NCBI GenBank assembly: GCA_910588135.1
Contig: CAJUOT010000005.1
Span: 1 to 64,000, forward strand
DNA from: an uncultured Oscillospiraceae bacterium
Lineage (GTDB): Bacteria; Bacillota; Clostridia; Oscillospirales; Oscillospiraceae
DNA: 64,000 nt
Reading direction: 5' to 3'
Part shown: positions 42,085 through 50,422 of the stretch, in pieces
How positions within the stretch are numbered: position 1 is the first letter of the stretch
How the letters are laid out: the number at the start of each line of letters is the position of its first letter
The notes under the pieces: generated by a model
The model's input: the letters and a program-made list of their open reading frames with translations, nothing else
Databases searched by the model: none
Told to the model about the DNA's origin: nothing
Translations under genes and position numbers: made by a program

Positions 42085-42345
42085 ATGAAGCTGATCAACA
42101 TCGGATTTGGGAGCATGGTGTCCGCGTCCCGGGTGGTGGCCATCGTCAGCCCGGACTCCGCCCCGGTGAAACGGCTGGGGCAGGAGGCCCGGGAGCGGGG
42201 GATGCTCATCGACGCCAGCTTTGGCCGCAAAACCCGGTCGGTGCTGGTGATGGACAGCGGCCATGTGGTCTGGTCATCCCTGACCACCGGCCAGGTGTCC
42301 GCCCCCTTCGGAGGGGCGGACGGGACAGAGGAGGAGACGCCATGA
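42085..42345 (+). CDS. remA: Extracellular-matrix regulator RemA (DUF370)
   Basis: An 86-aa DNA-binding protein. The sequence LINIGFGSMVSASRVVAI is the family signature; IDASFGRKTRSVLVM follows. RemA activates matrix operons in B. subtilis by wrapping DNA as a ring. ATG 42085 follows GGAG at 8 bases and is 6 bases after yicC; a GTG three codons earlier overlaps the yicC stop. The ATGA overlap with gmk is typical. Confidence 0.95.
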   Translation: MKLINIGFGSMVSASRVVAIVSPDSAPVKRLGQEARERGMLIDASFGRKTRSVLVMDSGHVVWSSLTTGQVSAPFGGADGTEEETP

Positions 42346-42986
42346 GCGTGCCACAGAAGAAAACGCGGGGGGATCTGATCGTGCTGTCCGGCCCCTCCGG
42401 GGTGGGGAAGAGCACCGTTATCGCCGAGCTGCTGAGCGTGCGGCGGGACATCCATTTTTCCGTGTCCTTCACCACCCGGCAGCCCCGCACCGGGGAGCAG
42501 GACGGGGTGAACTACAACTTCGTCTCCCGGGAGGAGTTCGAGCGGATGATCGCCGCGGATGAGCTGCTGGAGTACGCCGAATATGTGGGCAACTACTACG
42601 GCACGTCGCTGAAGGTCATCCGGGAACAGCTGGAGCGGGGGGTGGACGTGCTGCTTGACATTGAGGTCCAGGGCGCGGCCAAGGTGAGGGAGCGCTGCCC
42701 GGAGGCGGTGCTCATCTTCCTGATCCCGCCCTCCATCGAGGAGCTGTCCCGCCGCCTCCACCGGCGCAACACCGACGAGGAGGAGACCATCCAGCGCAGG
42801 CTGGAAAAGGCGAGGCAGGAGTGCCGCGAGTGCGTGCGCTATGACTATCTGGTGGTGAACGACACGGTGATGAACGCCGCCCAGGAGATCCAGTCCATCC
42901 TGCGGGCGGAGGGGAGCCGCACCCAGAAGCGGCTCTGCCTGGCCCAGAGCATCATCGGCCCCCAAGGCGGGGAACATGAAACCTGA
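42342..42986 (+). CDS. gmk: Guanylate kinase
   Basis: Phosphorylates GMP, 214 aa. P-loop GPSGVGKST near residues 17-25, GMP-binding TTRQPRTGEQDGVNY near 44, and the LID segment near 130 are intact. A C-terminal extension of about 15 residues is unremarkable. Overlaps remA by 4 bases; rpoZ follows after 24 bases. Confidence 0.97.
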   Translation: MSVPQKKTRGDLIVLSGPSGVGKSTVIAELLSVRRDIHFSVSFTTRQPRTGEQDGVNYNFVSREEFERMIAADELLEYAEYVGNYYGTSLKVIREQLERGVDVLLDIEVQGAAKVRERCPEAVLIFLIPPSIEELSRRLHRRNTDEEETIQRRLEKARQECRECVRYDYLVVNDTVMNAAQEIQSILRAEGSRTQKRLCLAQSIIGPQGGEHET

Positions 42987-43010
42987 TAAATATTGGAAAG
43001 GACGATCATT

Positions 43011-43274
43011 ATGCTGCTCTATCCCCCTATCAAGGAACTGCTGGTGCAGGTGCCCAGCCGCTATATGCTGGTGAACCTGGTGGCCAGCCGGGCCCGGAAG
43101 CTGTCCAGCGAGGCGGAGGTGTCCGGCGAGCCGCTGGAGGAAAAGGCGGTGTCCCTGGCCATCCGTGAGGTGGCCGACGGCACGCTCACCCTGGAGGACG
43201 CGCAGGCGGAGGAGACGCCGGAGGAGGTGCCCGCCGGGGAGGGCGGGGAGAACCCCGGACAGACGGCGGGTTGA
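43011..43274 (+). CDS. rpoZ: RNA polymerase omega subunit
   Basis: An 87-aa small polymerase subunit. The N-terminal segment LYPPIKELLVQVPSRYMLVNLVASRARKL matches the family (SRYxLVxxxAKRAR), with a variable acidic C-terminus rich in Glu and Gly. ATG 43011 follows GGAAAGGA at good distance. A stem-loop in the 74-base gap to priA may limit read-through. Confidence 0.92.
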   Translation: MLLYPPIKELLVQVPSRYMLVNLVASRARKLSSEAEVSGEPLEEKAVSLAIREVADGTLTLEDAQAEETPEEVPAGEGGENPGQTAG

Positions 43275-43291
43275 GGTTGTGAATACAGGTG

Positions 43292-43327
43292 CTAAAGGGC
43301 AAGCGGGGGGACTGCTTGCTCTTTTAG
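43292..43327 (+). terminator. Imperfect stem-loop between rpoZ and priA
   Basis: CTAAAGGGCAAGC pairs with GCTTGCTCTTTTAG allowing one G-U pair and a bulge; the T-run is inside the 3' arm, so it is at best a weak terminator or attenuator. Confidence 0.45.
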
Positions 43328-43348
43328 GCTGAGAAAGAGGTGAAATAG

Positions 43349-45814
43349 GTGGCCAAGATCGCGAAAATTGCCGTGTCCGCGGCCACCTATGCCATCGACC
43401 GGCCCTATGATTACCGAATCCCGCCCGCGCTGGAGGAGGCGGTGCGGCCCGGCATACGCTGCGCGGTGCCCTTTGGCAGGGGGAACAAAACCTGCGACGG
43501 CATCGTGCTGGCCCTGGGGGAGCAGGAGGACGGGGCGAAGCTGAAGTCCATCCTGGCCCTGCTGGACGAGGAGCCCTTGCTGGACGGGGAGGCCGTCCGG
43601 CTGGCCCTGTGGATGCGGGAGCAGTACTTCTGCACCGTGTATGACGCGCTGCGGGTGATGCTCCCGGCGGGGCTGTGGTTTTCCCTGAAGGACTGCTGGC
43701 GCCTTGCCCCCGGCGTGGACCGGGAGGCGGCCTACGGGGCGGCGGGGGAGTCCAAAAGGGCCCAAAAACTGGTGGAGCTGCTGTTCGCGGGCGGCGGCTG
43801 GGCGGAGGAGGGCAGAATCCGGACGGCGTTCGGCCTGTCCGACCCGGGGCCGGCCCTGCGGGCCCTGGAGGCGGGGGGAATCATCGTCCGGGAGGCCAGC
43901 GCCCAGCGGGCGGTGGGCGACAAGCGGGAGCTGGTGGCCGCCCTGGCCATGGATGCCCAAGACGCCCTGGCCCTGCTGTCGGCCAAGCGTCGGCGGGCCC
44001 CTCTGCAATACGCCGCCGGGGAGGCGCTGTGCGCGGCGGGGGAGACCTCCGCCAAGGAGCTGTGCTATTTCACCGGCGCGTCCATGTCCACCCTGCGCGC
44101 CCTGGAGCGGATGGGGGTGCTCACCCTGTCCAAGCGGGAGGCGTACCGCCGCCCCCGGCTGCCCGCCTTTGAGGAGCCCGCCCCGGTGGAGCTGAACGGG
44201 GAACAGGAGGCCGCCTGCGCGGGCCTGCTGGCCATGGCGGAGGGCGGCGGGGGGACGGCGCTGCTGTACGGCGTCACCGGCAGCGGGAAAACCCAGGTGT
44301 ACCTCAAGCTCATCCACGCTCTGCTGGGACGGGGGAAAACGGCCCTGGTAATGGTGCCGGAAATTGCCCTCACCCCCCAGCTGATGCGGATTTTCACCTC
44401 CCACTTCGGCCGCGAGGTGGCCATTCTCCACAGCGCCCTGTCCGCCGGGGAGCGGTGCGACGAGTGGAAGCGGGCGCGCCGGGGGGAGGCCCGGGTGGTG
44501 GTGGGCACCCGTTCCGCGGTGTTCGCGCCCCTGCCAGACCTGGGCGTTGTGATTCTGGACGAGGAGCAGGAGCCCTCCTACAAGTCCGAACAGAACCCCC
44601 GCTATCACGCCCGGGAGACGGCCCGGTACCGCTGCTACAAGGCGGGGGCGCTGCTGCTGCTGGGCTCAGCCACGCCGTCCGTCGAGACCATGTATCACGC
44701 CCGCCGGGGGGACTACCGCCTGTTTGAGCTGAGCCGCCGTTTCAACGAACGCGCGCTGCCCCAGGTGACGGTAGTGGACATGAAGGAGGAGCTGCGCCGG
44801 GGGAACGGCGGCAGCATCAGCGCCCCCCTGGCGAAGCTGCTGGAGGAGACCATCGGCCGGGGGGAGCAGGCGATTTTGTTCCTCAACCGCCGGGGGGCCA
44901 GCCGGATGGCCGCCTGCGGCGAGTGCGGCGAGACCCCAACCTGCCCCCGGTGCTCCGTCCATCTGACCTATCACTCCGCCAACCGGCGGCTGATGTGCCA
45001 CTACTGCGGCTGGTCCCAGCCCCTGCCGGACCGGTGCCCCGCCTGCGGGGGGCTGCTGAACTTTGCGGGGGTGGGCACCCAGCGGGTGGAGGAGGACCTG
45101 CGCGCCCTGTTCCCGGGTGTGGGGGTGCTGCGCATGGACGCGGACACGGTGTCCGCCGTCCACAGCCATGAGAGCATTCTGGAGCGCTTCCGGAGGGAGC
45201 GCGTCCCCATTCTGCTGGGCACCCAGATGGTGGCCAAGGGGCTGGACTTCGAGAACGTCACCCTGGTGGGGGCGGTGTCGGCGGACCAGCTGCTGTACAC
45301 CGGGGATATCTACGCCGCCGAGCGGGCGTTCTCCCTGCTCACCCAGGTGGCGGGCCGGGCGGGCCGGGGGGAGAAGGCGGGCCGGGCGGTGATCCAGACC
45401 TTCACCCCGGACAACGACGTGATCCGTTTTGCCGCCGGCCAGGACTATGACAGCTTTTACGCCCAGGAGATCGGGCTGCGGGAGAGGCGGGGGCTGCCGC
45501 CCCTGTGCGCGTTGTTCGCGCTGTGCGCCTCCGGGCTGGAGGAGACGGCGGTGCTGCGGGCGCTGCTCCGGCTGCGGGAGGCGCTGGAGGGGGCCCTGCC
45601 CAGGACGCCCCGCGCCGGGCCGCCCTGGCGGCTGCTGGGGCCAGCCCCCGCGGCGGTGGCCAAGGTGAACGACCGCTACCGATACCGCCTGGTGCTGAAC
45701 ACCCGGAATACCAAGGAGGTGCGCCTGCTGGTGGCGCATCTGCTCCGCCAGGCCCAGGCGGACAAGGGCAACCGGGGCGTGGCCCTGTTTGCCGAGCTGA
45801 ACCCGATGGATTGA
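43349..45814 (+). CDS. priA: Primosomal replication restart helicase PriA
   Basis: A 3'-5' DNA helicase of 821 aa that restarts stalled forks. N-terminal DNA-binding domain (1-100), Walker A GVTGSGKT (near 312), a DEEQ-type box in VILDEEQEPSYKSEQ (near 410), zinc-binding cysteines in CGECGETPTCPRC and CHYCGWSQ...CPAC (near 530-570), and helicase motifs V-VI in LLGTQMVAKGLDFE and QVAGRAGRG. The GTG start at 43349 follows GAAAGAGG. The DEEQ (instead of DEEH) is a mild deviation. coaBC, often between rpoZ and priA, is absent. Confidence 0.96.
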   Translation: MAKIAKIAVSAATYAIDRPYDYRIPPALEEAVRPGIRCAVPFGRGNKTCDGIVLALGEQEDGAKLKSILALLDEEPLLDGEAVRLALWMREQYFCTVYDALRVMLPAGLWFSLKDCWRLAPGVDREAAYGAAGESKRAQKLVELLFAGGGWAEEGRIRTAFGLSDPGPALRALEAGGIIVREASAQRAVGDKRELVAALAMDAQDALALLSAKRRRAPLQYAAGEALCAAGETSAKELCYFTGASMSTLRALERMGVLTLSKREAYRRPRLPAFEEPAPVELNGEQEAACAGLLAMAEGGGGTALLYGVTGSGKTQVYLKLIHALLGRGKTALVMVPEIALTPQLMRIFTSHFGREVAILHSALSAGERCDEWKRARRGEARVVVGTRSAVFAPLPDLGVVILDEEQEPSYKSEQNPRYHARETARYRCYKAGALLLLGSATPSVETMYHARRGDYRLFELSRRFNERALPQVTVVDMKEELRRGNGGSISAPLAKLLEETIGRGEQAILFLNRRGASRMAACGECGETPTCPRCSVHLTYHSANRRLMCHYCGWSQPLPDRCPACGGLLNFAGVGTQRVEEDLRALFPGVGVLRMDADTVSAVHSHESILERFRRERVPILLGTQMVAKGLDFENVTLVGAVSADQLLYTGDIYAAERAFSLLTQVAGRAGRGEKAGRAVIQTFTPDNDVIRFAAGQDYDSFYAQEIGLRERRGLPPLCALFALCASGLEETAVLRALLRLREALEGALPRTPRAGPPWRLLGPAPAAVAKVNDRYRYRLVLNTRNTKEVRLLVAHLLRQAQADKGNRGVALFAELNPMD

Positions 45815-45832
45815 TAAGGAGGAAGACGCGAG

Positions 45833-46363
45833 ATGGCGCTGAGAAAAATCCTGACCCAAGGCGACCCGGCCCTCACCAAGACCTGCCGGCCGGTGGAGAA
45901 ATTTGACCGCAAGCTCCACGACCTGCTGGACGACATGAAGGAGACGCTGCAAAACGCCGGCGGGGTGGGGCTCGCCGCCCCCCAGGTCGGCATTCTCCGC
46001 CGCGTGGTGGTGGTGGAGGACGCGGAGGAGCGGATGATCGAACTGGTCAACCCGGTGATTGTCAGCCAGTCCGGGGAGCAGAAGGGCTGGGAGGGCTGCC
46101 TCAGCGTCCCCAACCAGTACGGCTGGGTGGACCGTCCCAGCGTGGTCACCGTCCGGGCCCAGGACCGGGACGGAAACTTTTTTGAGACCACCGGGGAAGA
46201 GCTGGTGGCCCGGTGCTTCTGCCATGAGGTGGAACACCTGGACGGCCACCTCTTTGTGGAGCACACCGGGGAGCTGTACAGCCCGGAGGAGATTGACGCC
46301 ATGGAGGCGGCGGAGGAGGACGGGGCCAAAAAGCGGCCCCGCCGGAAGGGGCGCAGGAGATGA
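45833..46363 (+). CDS. def: Peptide deformylase
   Basis: Removes the formyl group from nascent proteins, 176 aa. All three motifs are intact: GVGLAAPQ (near 44), EGCLSVP (near 89) and HEVEHLDG (near 131); Cys and two His bind the metal. A Lys/Arg-rich C-terminal tail (about 160-176) is an extra. Overlaps fmt by ATGA, so deformylase and formyltransferase are co-translated. Confidence 0.97.
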   Translation: MALRKILTQGDPALTKTCRPVEKFDRKLHDLLDDMKETLQNAGGVGLAAPQVGILRRVVVVEDAEERMIELVNPVIVSQSGEQKGWEGCLSVPNQYGWVDRPSVVTVRAQDRDGNFFETTGEELVARCFCHEVEHLDGHLFVEHTGELYSPEEIDAMEAAEEDGAKKRPRRKGRRR

Positions 46364-47301
46364 AGCTTGTATTCATGGGCACGCCGGATTTCGCCGTGCC
46401 GTCGCTGGACGCGCTGGCGGGGGCGGGGCACGAGATCTGCGGCGTATTCACCCAGCCGGACAAGCCGAAGAACCGGGGGATGAAGCTCCAGCCCCCCCCG
46501 GTGAAGGAGCGGGCCCTGGCCCTTGGGCTGGAGGTGTACCAGCCCGCCAGGATGCGGGACGGGGAGGCGCTGTCCATCCTCCAGAGGCTGGAGCCAGACC
46601 TCATTGCCGTGGCGGCCTATGGAAAGATTCTGCCCGTGGACATTTTGGAGCTGCCCCGGCTGGGGTGCGTCAACGTCCACTCGTCCCTGCTGCCCCGCTA
46701 CCGGGGGGCGGCCCCCATCAACTGGGCGATTTTGAACGGCGAGGATGAGACCGGCGTTACCATCATGAAAATGGCGGAAGGGATGGACACCGGGGACATT
46801 CTGGCCCAGGCCAGGACCCCCATTGACCTCAACGAGAACGCCGCCCAGCTCTTTGAGCGGCTGGCGCGGATGGGCGGGCCGCTGCTGGCGGAGACGGTGG
46901 AGAAGCTGGAGGCGGGGACGGTCCGGCCCGTCCCCCAGGACGACGCCCTGGCCACCTACGCCCCCATGCTGTCCCGGGAGCTGTCCCCCATGGACTGGGG
47001 GAGGACCGCCCGGCAGCTCCACGACCAGGTGCGGGGGCTGTATCCCTGGCCTTCCGCCACAGCGGAGCTGGACGGCATCCGGTGCAAAATTCTGCGCACC
47101 TCCCTCGCCGGGGAGGGTGCGGGCAAGGCCCCGGGCACTGTGATTCAGGCGGATAAAAAGGGTCTGCGGGTGGCCTGCGGGGACGGCGGGGCGCTGGACA
47201 TCCTGGAGCTCCAGCCCGACGGGAAAAAGGCCATGGCCGCCGCCGCGTTTTTGCTGGGCCATCCCATTCTGCCGGGGACCATCTTGACGAAACAGGAGTG
47301 A
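46360..47301 (+). CDS. fmt: Methionyl-tRNA formyltransferase
   Basis: Formylates initiator Met-tRNA, 313 aa. The N-terminal domain begins KLVFMGTPDFAVPSL; the folate/catalytic block reads SLLPRYRGAAPINWAI with the catalytic His in VNVHSSLLP and Asp in MDTGDIL (near 145). The C-terminal tRNA-binding domain (about 205-310) includes LYPWPSATAEL. Four bases separate it from rsmB. Confidence 0.97.
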   Translation: MKLVFMGTPDFAVPSLDALAGAGHEICGVFTQPDKPKNRGMKLQPPPVKERALALGLEVYQPARMRDGEALSILQRLEPDLIAVAAYGKILPVDILELPRLGCVNVHSSLLPRYRGAAPINWAILNGEDETGVTIMKMAEGMDTGDILAQARTPIDLNENAAQLFERLARMGGPLLAETVEKLEAGTVRPVPQDDALATYAPMLSRELSPMDWGRTARQLHDQVRGLYPWPSATAELDGIRCKILRTSLAGEGAGKAPGTVIQADKKGLRVACGDGGALDILELQPDGKKAMAAAAFLLGHPILPGTILTKQE

Positions 47302-47305
47302 TCGC

Positions 47306-48625
47306 ATGGGCTCGGCCAGAGAGACGGCGGCGCTCACCCTGGCCGCCTGTGAAAAGCAGGGGGCCTGGTCGGACGGCCGCCTGAAGCACGCCATGCGGGA
47401 AAACGGCCTGGACCGCCGGGACGGGGCGCTGTGCGCCCGGCTGTGCTACGGGGTGCTGCAAAACAAGCTGCTGCTGGACTGGCGGCTGGGGCGGGTGTGC
47501 TCCATGAAGCTGGAAAAGCTGGCGGTCAAGGTGCTGTGCATTCTGCGGGTGGGGGCATACCAGCTGCTGTTTCTGGACAAGATTCCCCCCAGCGCGGCGG
47601 TGAACGAGGCGGTGGAGCTGGCCAAGCGCCACAGCCGCAACCCCCGGGCGGCGGGGCTGGTGAACGGGGTGCTGCGCGCCCTGCTGCGGGAGGAGGCGCC
47701 GGAGATCAGGGGGAGGAACGAGCTGGAGACCCTGTCCATCCGGTACAGCCATCCCCGCTGGCTGGCGGAGGAGTTCACGGCGCTGCTGGGGACAGAGGGC
47801 GCGGCGGCCCTGATGGAGGCGGACAACGCCCAGCCCCCCACCACCGCCCAGGTGAACACCCTGCGGACCGGCGCGGAAAAGCTGGCGGAGAATCTGAGCG
47901 GGGCCGGCGTGGAGGCCCGGCCCCACCCCTGGCTGGAGAACTGCCTGCTGCTCACCGGCACGGGGGACCTGGAGCGGCTGGAGGCGTTCCGGCGGGGAGA
48001 GTTCTATGTCCAGGATGCGGCCTCCCGGCTGGCGGTGCTGGCGGCGGAGCCGAAACCCGGCCAGCGGGTGCTGGACTGCTGCGCCGCGCCGGGGGGCAAG
48101 TCCTTTGCCGCCGCCATCGCCATGGACAACCGGGGGGAGCTGGTCTCCTGCGACATCCACCCCCACAAGATCAGGCTGCTGGAGGCGGGGAGGGACCGGC
48201 TGGGGCTGGACATGATCCGGCCCACCCTCCAGAACGCCGCCCAGTGCCGGGAGGACTGGGTGGAGGGCTTCGACATGGTGCTGGCCGACGTGCCCTGCTC
48301 GGGGCTGGGCATCATCCGCAAGAAGCCGGATATCCGCTACAAGGACCCGGGACCGCTGGCCGGACTGCCCCGGGTGCAGCGGGCGATTCTGGATAACTGC
48401 GCCCGGTATGTCCGCCCCGGCGGTGTGCTGGCCTACTCCACCTGCACCCTGCTGCGGCGGGAAAACGATGAGATTGTGGACAGCTTCCTGGCGGAGCATC
48501 CGGACTTCGCGGCCGAGCCCTTCCAGCTGCCCCATCTGGGGCAGCAGCCGGGCCGGATCACCTTCTGGCCCCATGTCCACGGCACCGACGGCTTTTTCGC
48601 CGCCAAGCTGCGCAGAAAGGGATGA
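47306..48625 (+). CDS. rsmB: 16S rRNA (cytosine-C5)-methyltransferase RsmB
   Basis: Methylates C967 of 16S rRNA, 439 aa. An N-terminal NusB-like RNA-binding domain (1-130) precedes the SAM-dependent methyltransferase with CAAPGGKSFAAA (near 256), DVPCSGLGIIRKKPDI (catalytic Cys near 332) and YSTCTL (second Cys near 378). Overlaps the next gene region; translation of rlmN follows immediately. Confidence 0.96.
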   Translation: MGSARETAALTLAACEKQGAWSDGRLKHAMRENGLDRRDGALCARLCYGVLQNKLLLDWRLGRVCSMKLEKLAVKVLCILRVGAYQLLFLDKIPPSAAVNEAVELAKRHSRNPRAAGLVNGVLRALLREEAPEIRGRNELETLSIRYSHPRWLAEEFTALLGTEGAAALMEADNAQPPTTAQVNTLRTGAEKLAENLSGAGVEARPHPWLENCLLLTGTGDLERLEAFRRGEFYVQDAASRLAVLAAEPKPGQRVLDCCAAPGGKSFAAAIAMDNRGELVSCDIHPHKIRLLEAGRDRLGLDMIRPTLQNAAQCREDWVEGFDMVLADVPCSGLGIIRKKPDIRYKDPGPLAGLPRVQRAILDNCARYVRPGGVLAYSTCTLLRRENDEIVDSFLAEHPDFAAEPFQLPHLGQQPGRITFWPHVHGTDGFFAAKLRRKG

Positions 48626-48630
48626 TTCCC

Positions 48631-49680
48631 ATGACAGATCTGAAATCCATGCTCCCGGAGGAGCTGGAGGCGTACTTCCAGGGGCTGGGCCAGCCCAGGT
48701 TCCGGGCCATGCAGGTGTTCCGCTGGCTCCACGCAGGGGCGGAGTCCTTCGACGAGATGACCAACCTGCCCAAGCCCCTCCGGGAGAAGCTGAAGGAGAC
48801 CTGCATCCTCACTGTGCCCAGGGTGGAGCGCAAACAGGTATCCCAGCTGGACGGGACCATCAAATATTTGTGGCGCCTGGGGGACGGAAATTGTGTGGAA
48901 ACGGTTTTGATGCGCTATAAGCATGGGAATACTGTGTGCGTATCCAGCCAGGTGGGGTGCAATATGGGCTGTGTGTTCTGCGCCTCCACCCTGGGGGGAA
49001 AGGTGCGGGACCTCACTCCGGCGGAAATTCTGGATCAGGTAATATTTACCGAAAAGGACAGCGGGGAGGCCGTTTCCAACATCGTGATGATGGGAATTGG
49101 CGAGCCCCTGGACAATTTTGACCACGTTTTGCGGTTTCTGGAGCTGGTAAACCACCCGGACGGGGGAAATATCGGGATGCGGCACATCTCCCTGTCCACC
49201 TGCGGGCTGGTAAAGAAAATTGACAAACTGGCCGCACTTGAGTTACAATTGACCTTGAGCGTCTCCCTCCACGCGCCGGACGACGAGACCAGGTCAAAGC
49301 TGATGCCGGTAAACCGGGCGGTGGGGGTGGACGCGCTGATGGACACCTGCCGCCGGTACTTCGAGACCACCGGGCGGCGCATCTCCTATGAGTATGCCAT
49401 GATCGACGGGGTGAACGACGGCGACGAACAGGCCGACCGGCTGGCGCAGCTGCTGCGGGGCCAGCCGGGGCACGTGAACCTCATCCCGCTCAACGAGGTG
49501 GCGGAGTCGCCCCTGAGGCCCAGCCGCCGGGTGCGGCAGTTTCAGCAGCGGCTGGAGGGCCGCGGCGTCACCGCCACGGTGCGGCGGAAGCTGGGGGGCG
49601 ACATCGACGCCTCCTGCGGCCAGCTGCGGCGGAAGAGGATCATGGAGGGAGACCAAACCCCAGAGGAGGGATCGGCTTGA
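48631..49680 (+). CDS. rlmN: 23S rRNA/tRNA (adenine-C2)-methyltransferase RlmN
   Basis: Radical-SAM methyltransferase of 349 aa acting on A2503 of 23S rRNA and on tRNA A37. The Fe-S motif CNMGCVFCAS (near 107-115), GIGEPLDNFD and STCGL are intact; the second catalytic cysteine is in DIDASCGQLR near the C-terminus. ATG 48631 is preferred over the ATG at 48622, which overlaps the rsmB stop, because AAAGGG stands 9 bases before it; either is possible. Confidence 0.96.
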   Translation: MTDLKSMLPEELEAYFQGLGQPRFRAMQVFRWLHAGAESFDEMTNLPKPLREKLKETCILTVPRVERKQVSQLDGTIKYLWRLGDGNCVETVLMRYKHGNTVCVSSQVGCNMGCVFCASTLGGKVRDLTPAEILDQVIFTEKDSGEAVSNIVMMGIGEPLDNFDHVLRFLELVNHPDGGNIGMRHISLSTCGLVKKIDKLAALELQLTLSVSLHAPDDETRSKLMPVNRAVGVDALMDTCRRYFETTGRRISYEYAMIDGVNDGDEQADRLAQLLRGQPGHVNLIPLNEVAESPLRPSRRVRQFQQRLEGRGVTATVRRKLGGDIDASCGQLRRKRIMEGDQTPEEGSA

Positions 49681-50405
49681 AAGTTTGCGGCATGACGGAC
49701 ATAGGCTGTCACCGGAAGGATAACCAGGACAGCTATGTCATCCGTCAGATGGAGGACGGGACGGCCCTGCTGGCGGTGTGCGACGGCATGGGCGGCGCCC
49801 AGGCGGGCAGCGTGGCCAGCTCGGTGGCGGTGGAGGAATTCGCCGCCGCGGTGGAGCGGGCCGTGGGCCAGGGCCTGCCGGATGGGCCGGGCCGGGCGCT
49901 GGAAGAGGCCTGCCGGGCGGCCAACGGAAAGGTGCACCGCCTCAGCCAGGAGCGCCGGGAGTACGAGGGCATGGGCACCACCCTGGTGGCGGCGCTGGTC
50001 CTGCGGGACGGCGTCTGGCTGGCAAATGTGGGGGACAGCCGCTGCTATCTGCTGGAGGGGGAGGCCATCCGGCAGGCGACGGTGGACCACTCCCTGGTGC
50101 AGCTGCTGGTGGAACGGGGGGAGATCACCCCCGACGAGGCCAGAGTACATCCCCAGAAGAACCTGATTACCCGGGCCCTGGGGGTGGACGGCCATGTGGA
50201 GTGCGATGTGACCCGGCTGGAGCCGGAGGCGGGCAGCCGTCTGCTGCTGTGCAGCGACGGGCTGACCAATGTGCTGGAGGACGGGACGGTGCTGGAGCTC
50301 AGCCGCCGGGAGGCGGAGCTTGAGGGACTGTGCCGCGCCCTGATTGAACTGACGCTGGCACGGGGCGCGCCGGACAATGTTACCGCCGTATTGGCGCAGC
50401 TGTAA
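49677..50405 (+). CDS. prpC: PP2C-type serine/threonine phosphatase PrpC/Stp
   Basis: A 242-aa Mn2+-dependent phosphatase that opposes the PASTA kinase encoded next. Metal-binding motifs are DNQDSY (near 16), CDGMGGAQAG (near 37), GDSRCYLL (near 120), SDGLTN (near 195) and GAPDNVTAV near the end. It starts with TTG at 49677, overlapping the rlmN stop, with GGAGG 8 bases upstream. The kinase follows 17 bases later. Confidence 0.95.
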   Translation: MKVCGMTDIGCHRKDNQDSYVIRQMEDGTALLAVCDGMGGAQAGSVASSVAVEEFAAAVERAVGQGLPDGPGRALEEACRAANGKVHRLSQERREYEGMGTTLVAALVLRDGVWLANVGDSRCYLLEGEAIRQATVDHSLVQLLVERGEITPDEARVHPQKNLITRALGVDGHVECDVTRLEPEAGSRLLLCSDGLTNVLEDGTVLELSRREAELEGLCRALIELTLARGAPDNVTAVLAQL

Positions 50406-50422
50406 ACGAGGAGGACTTTACC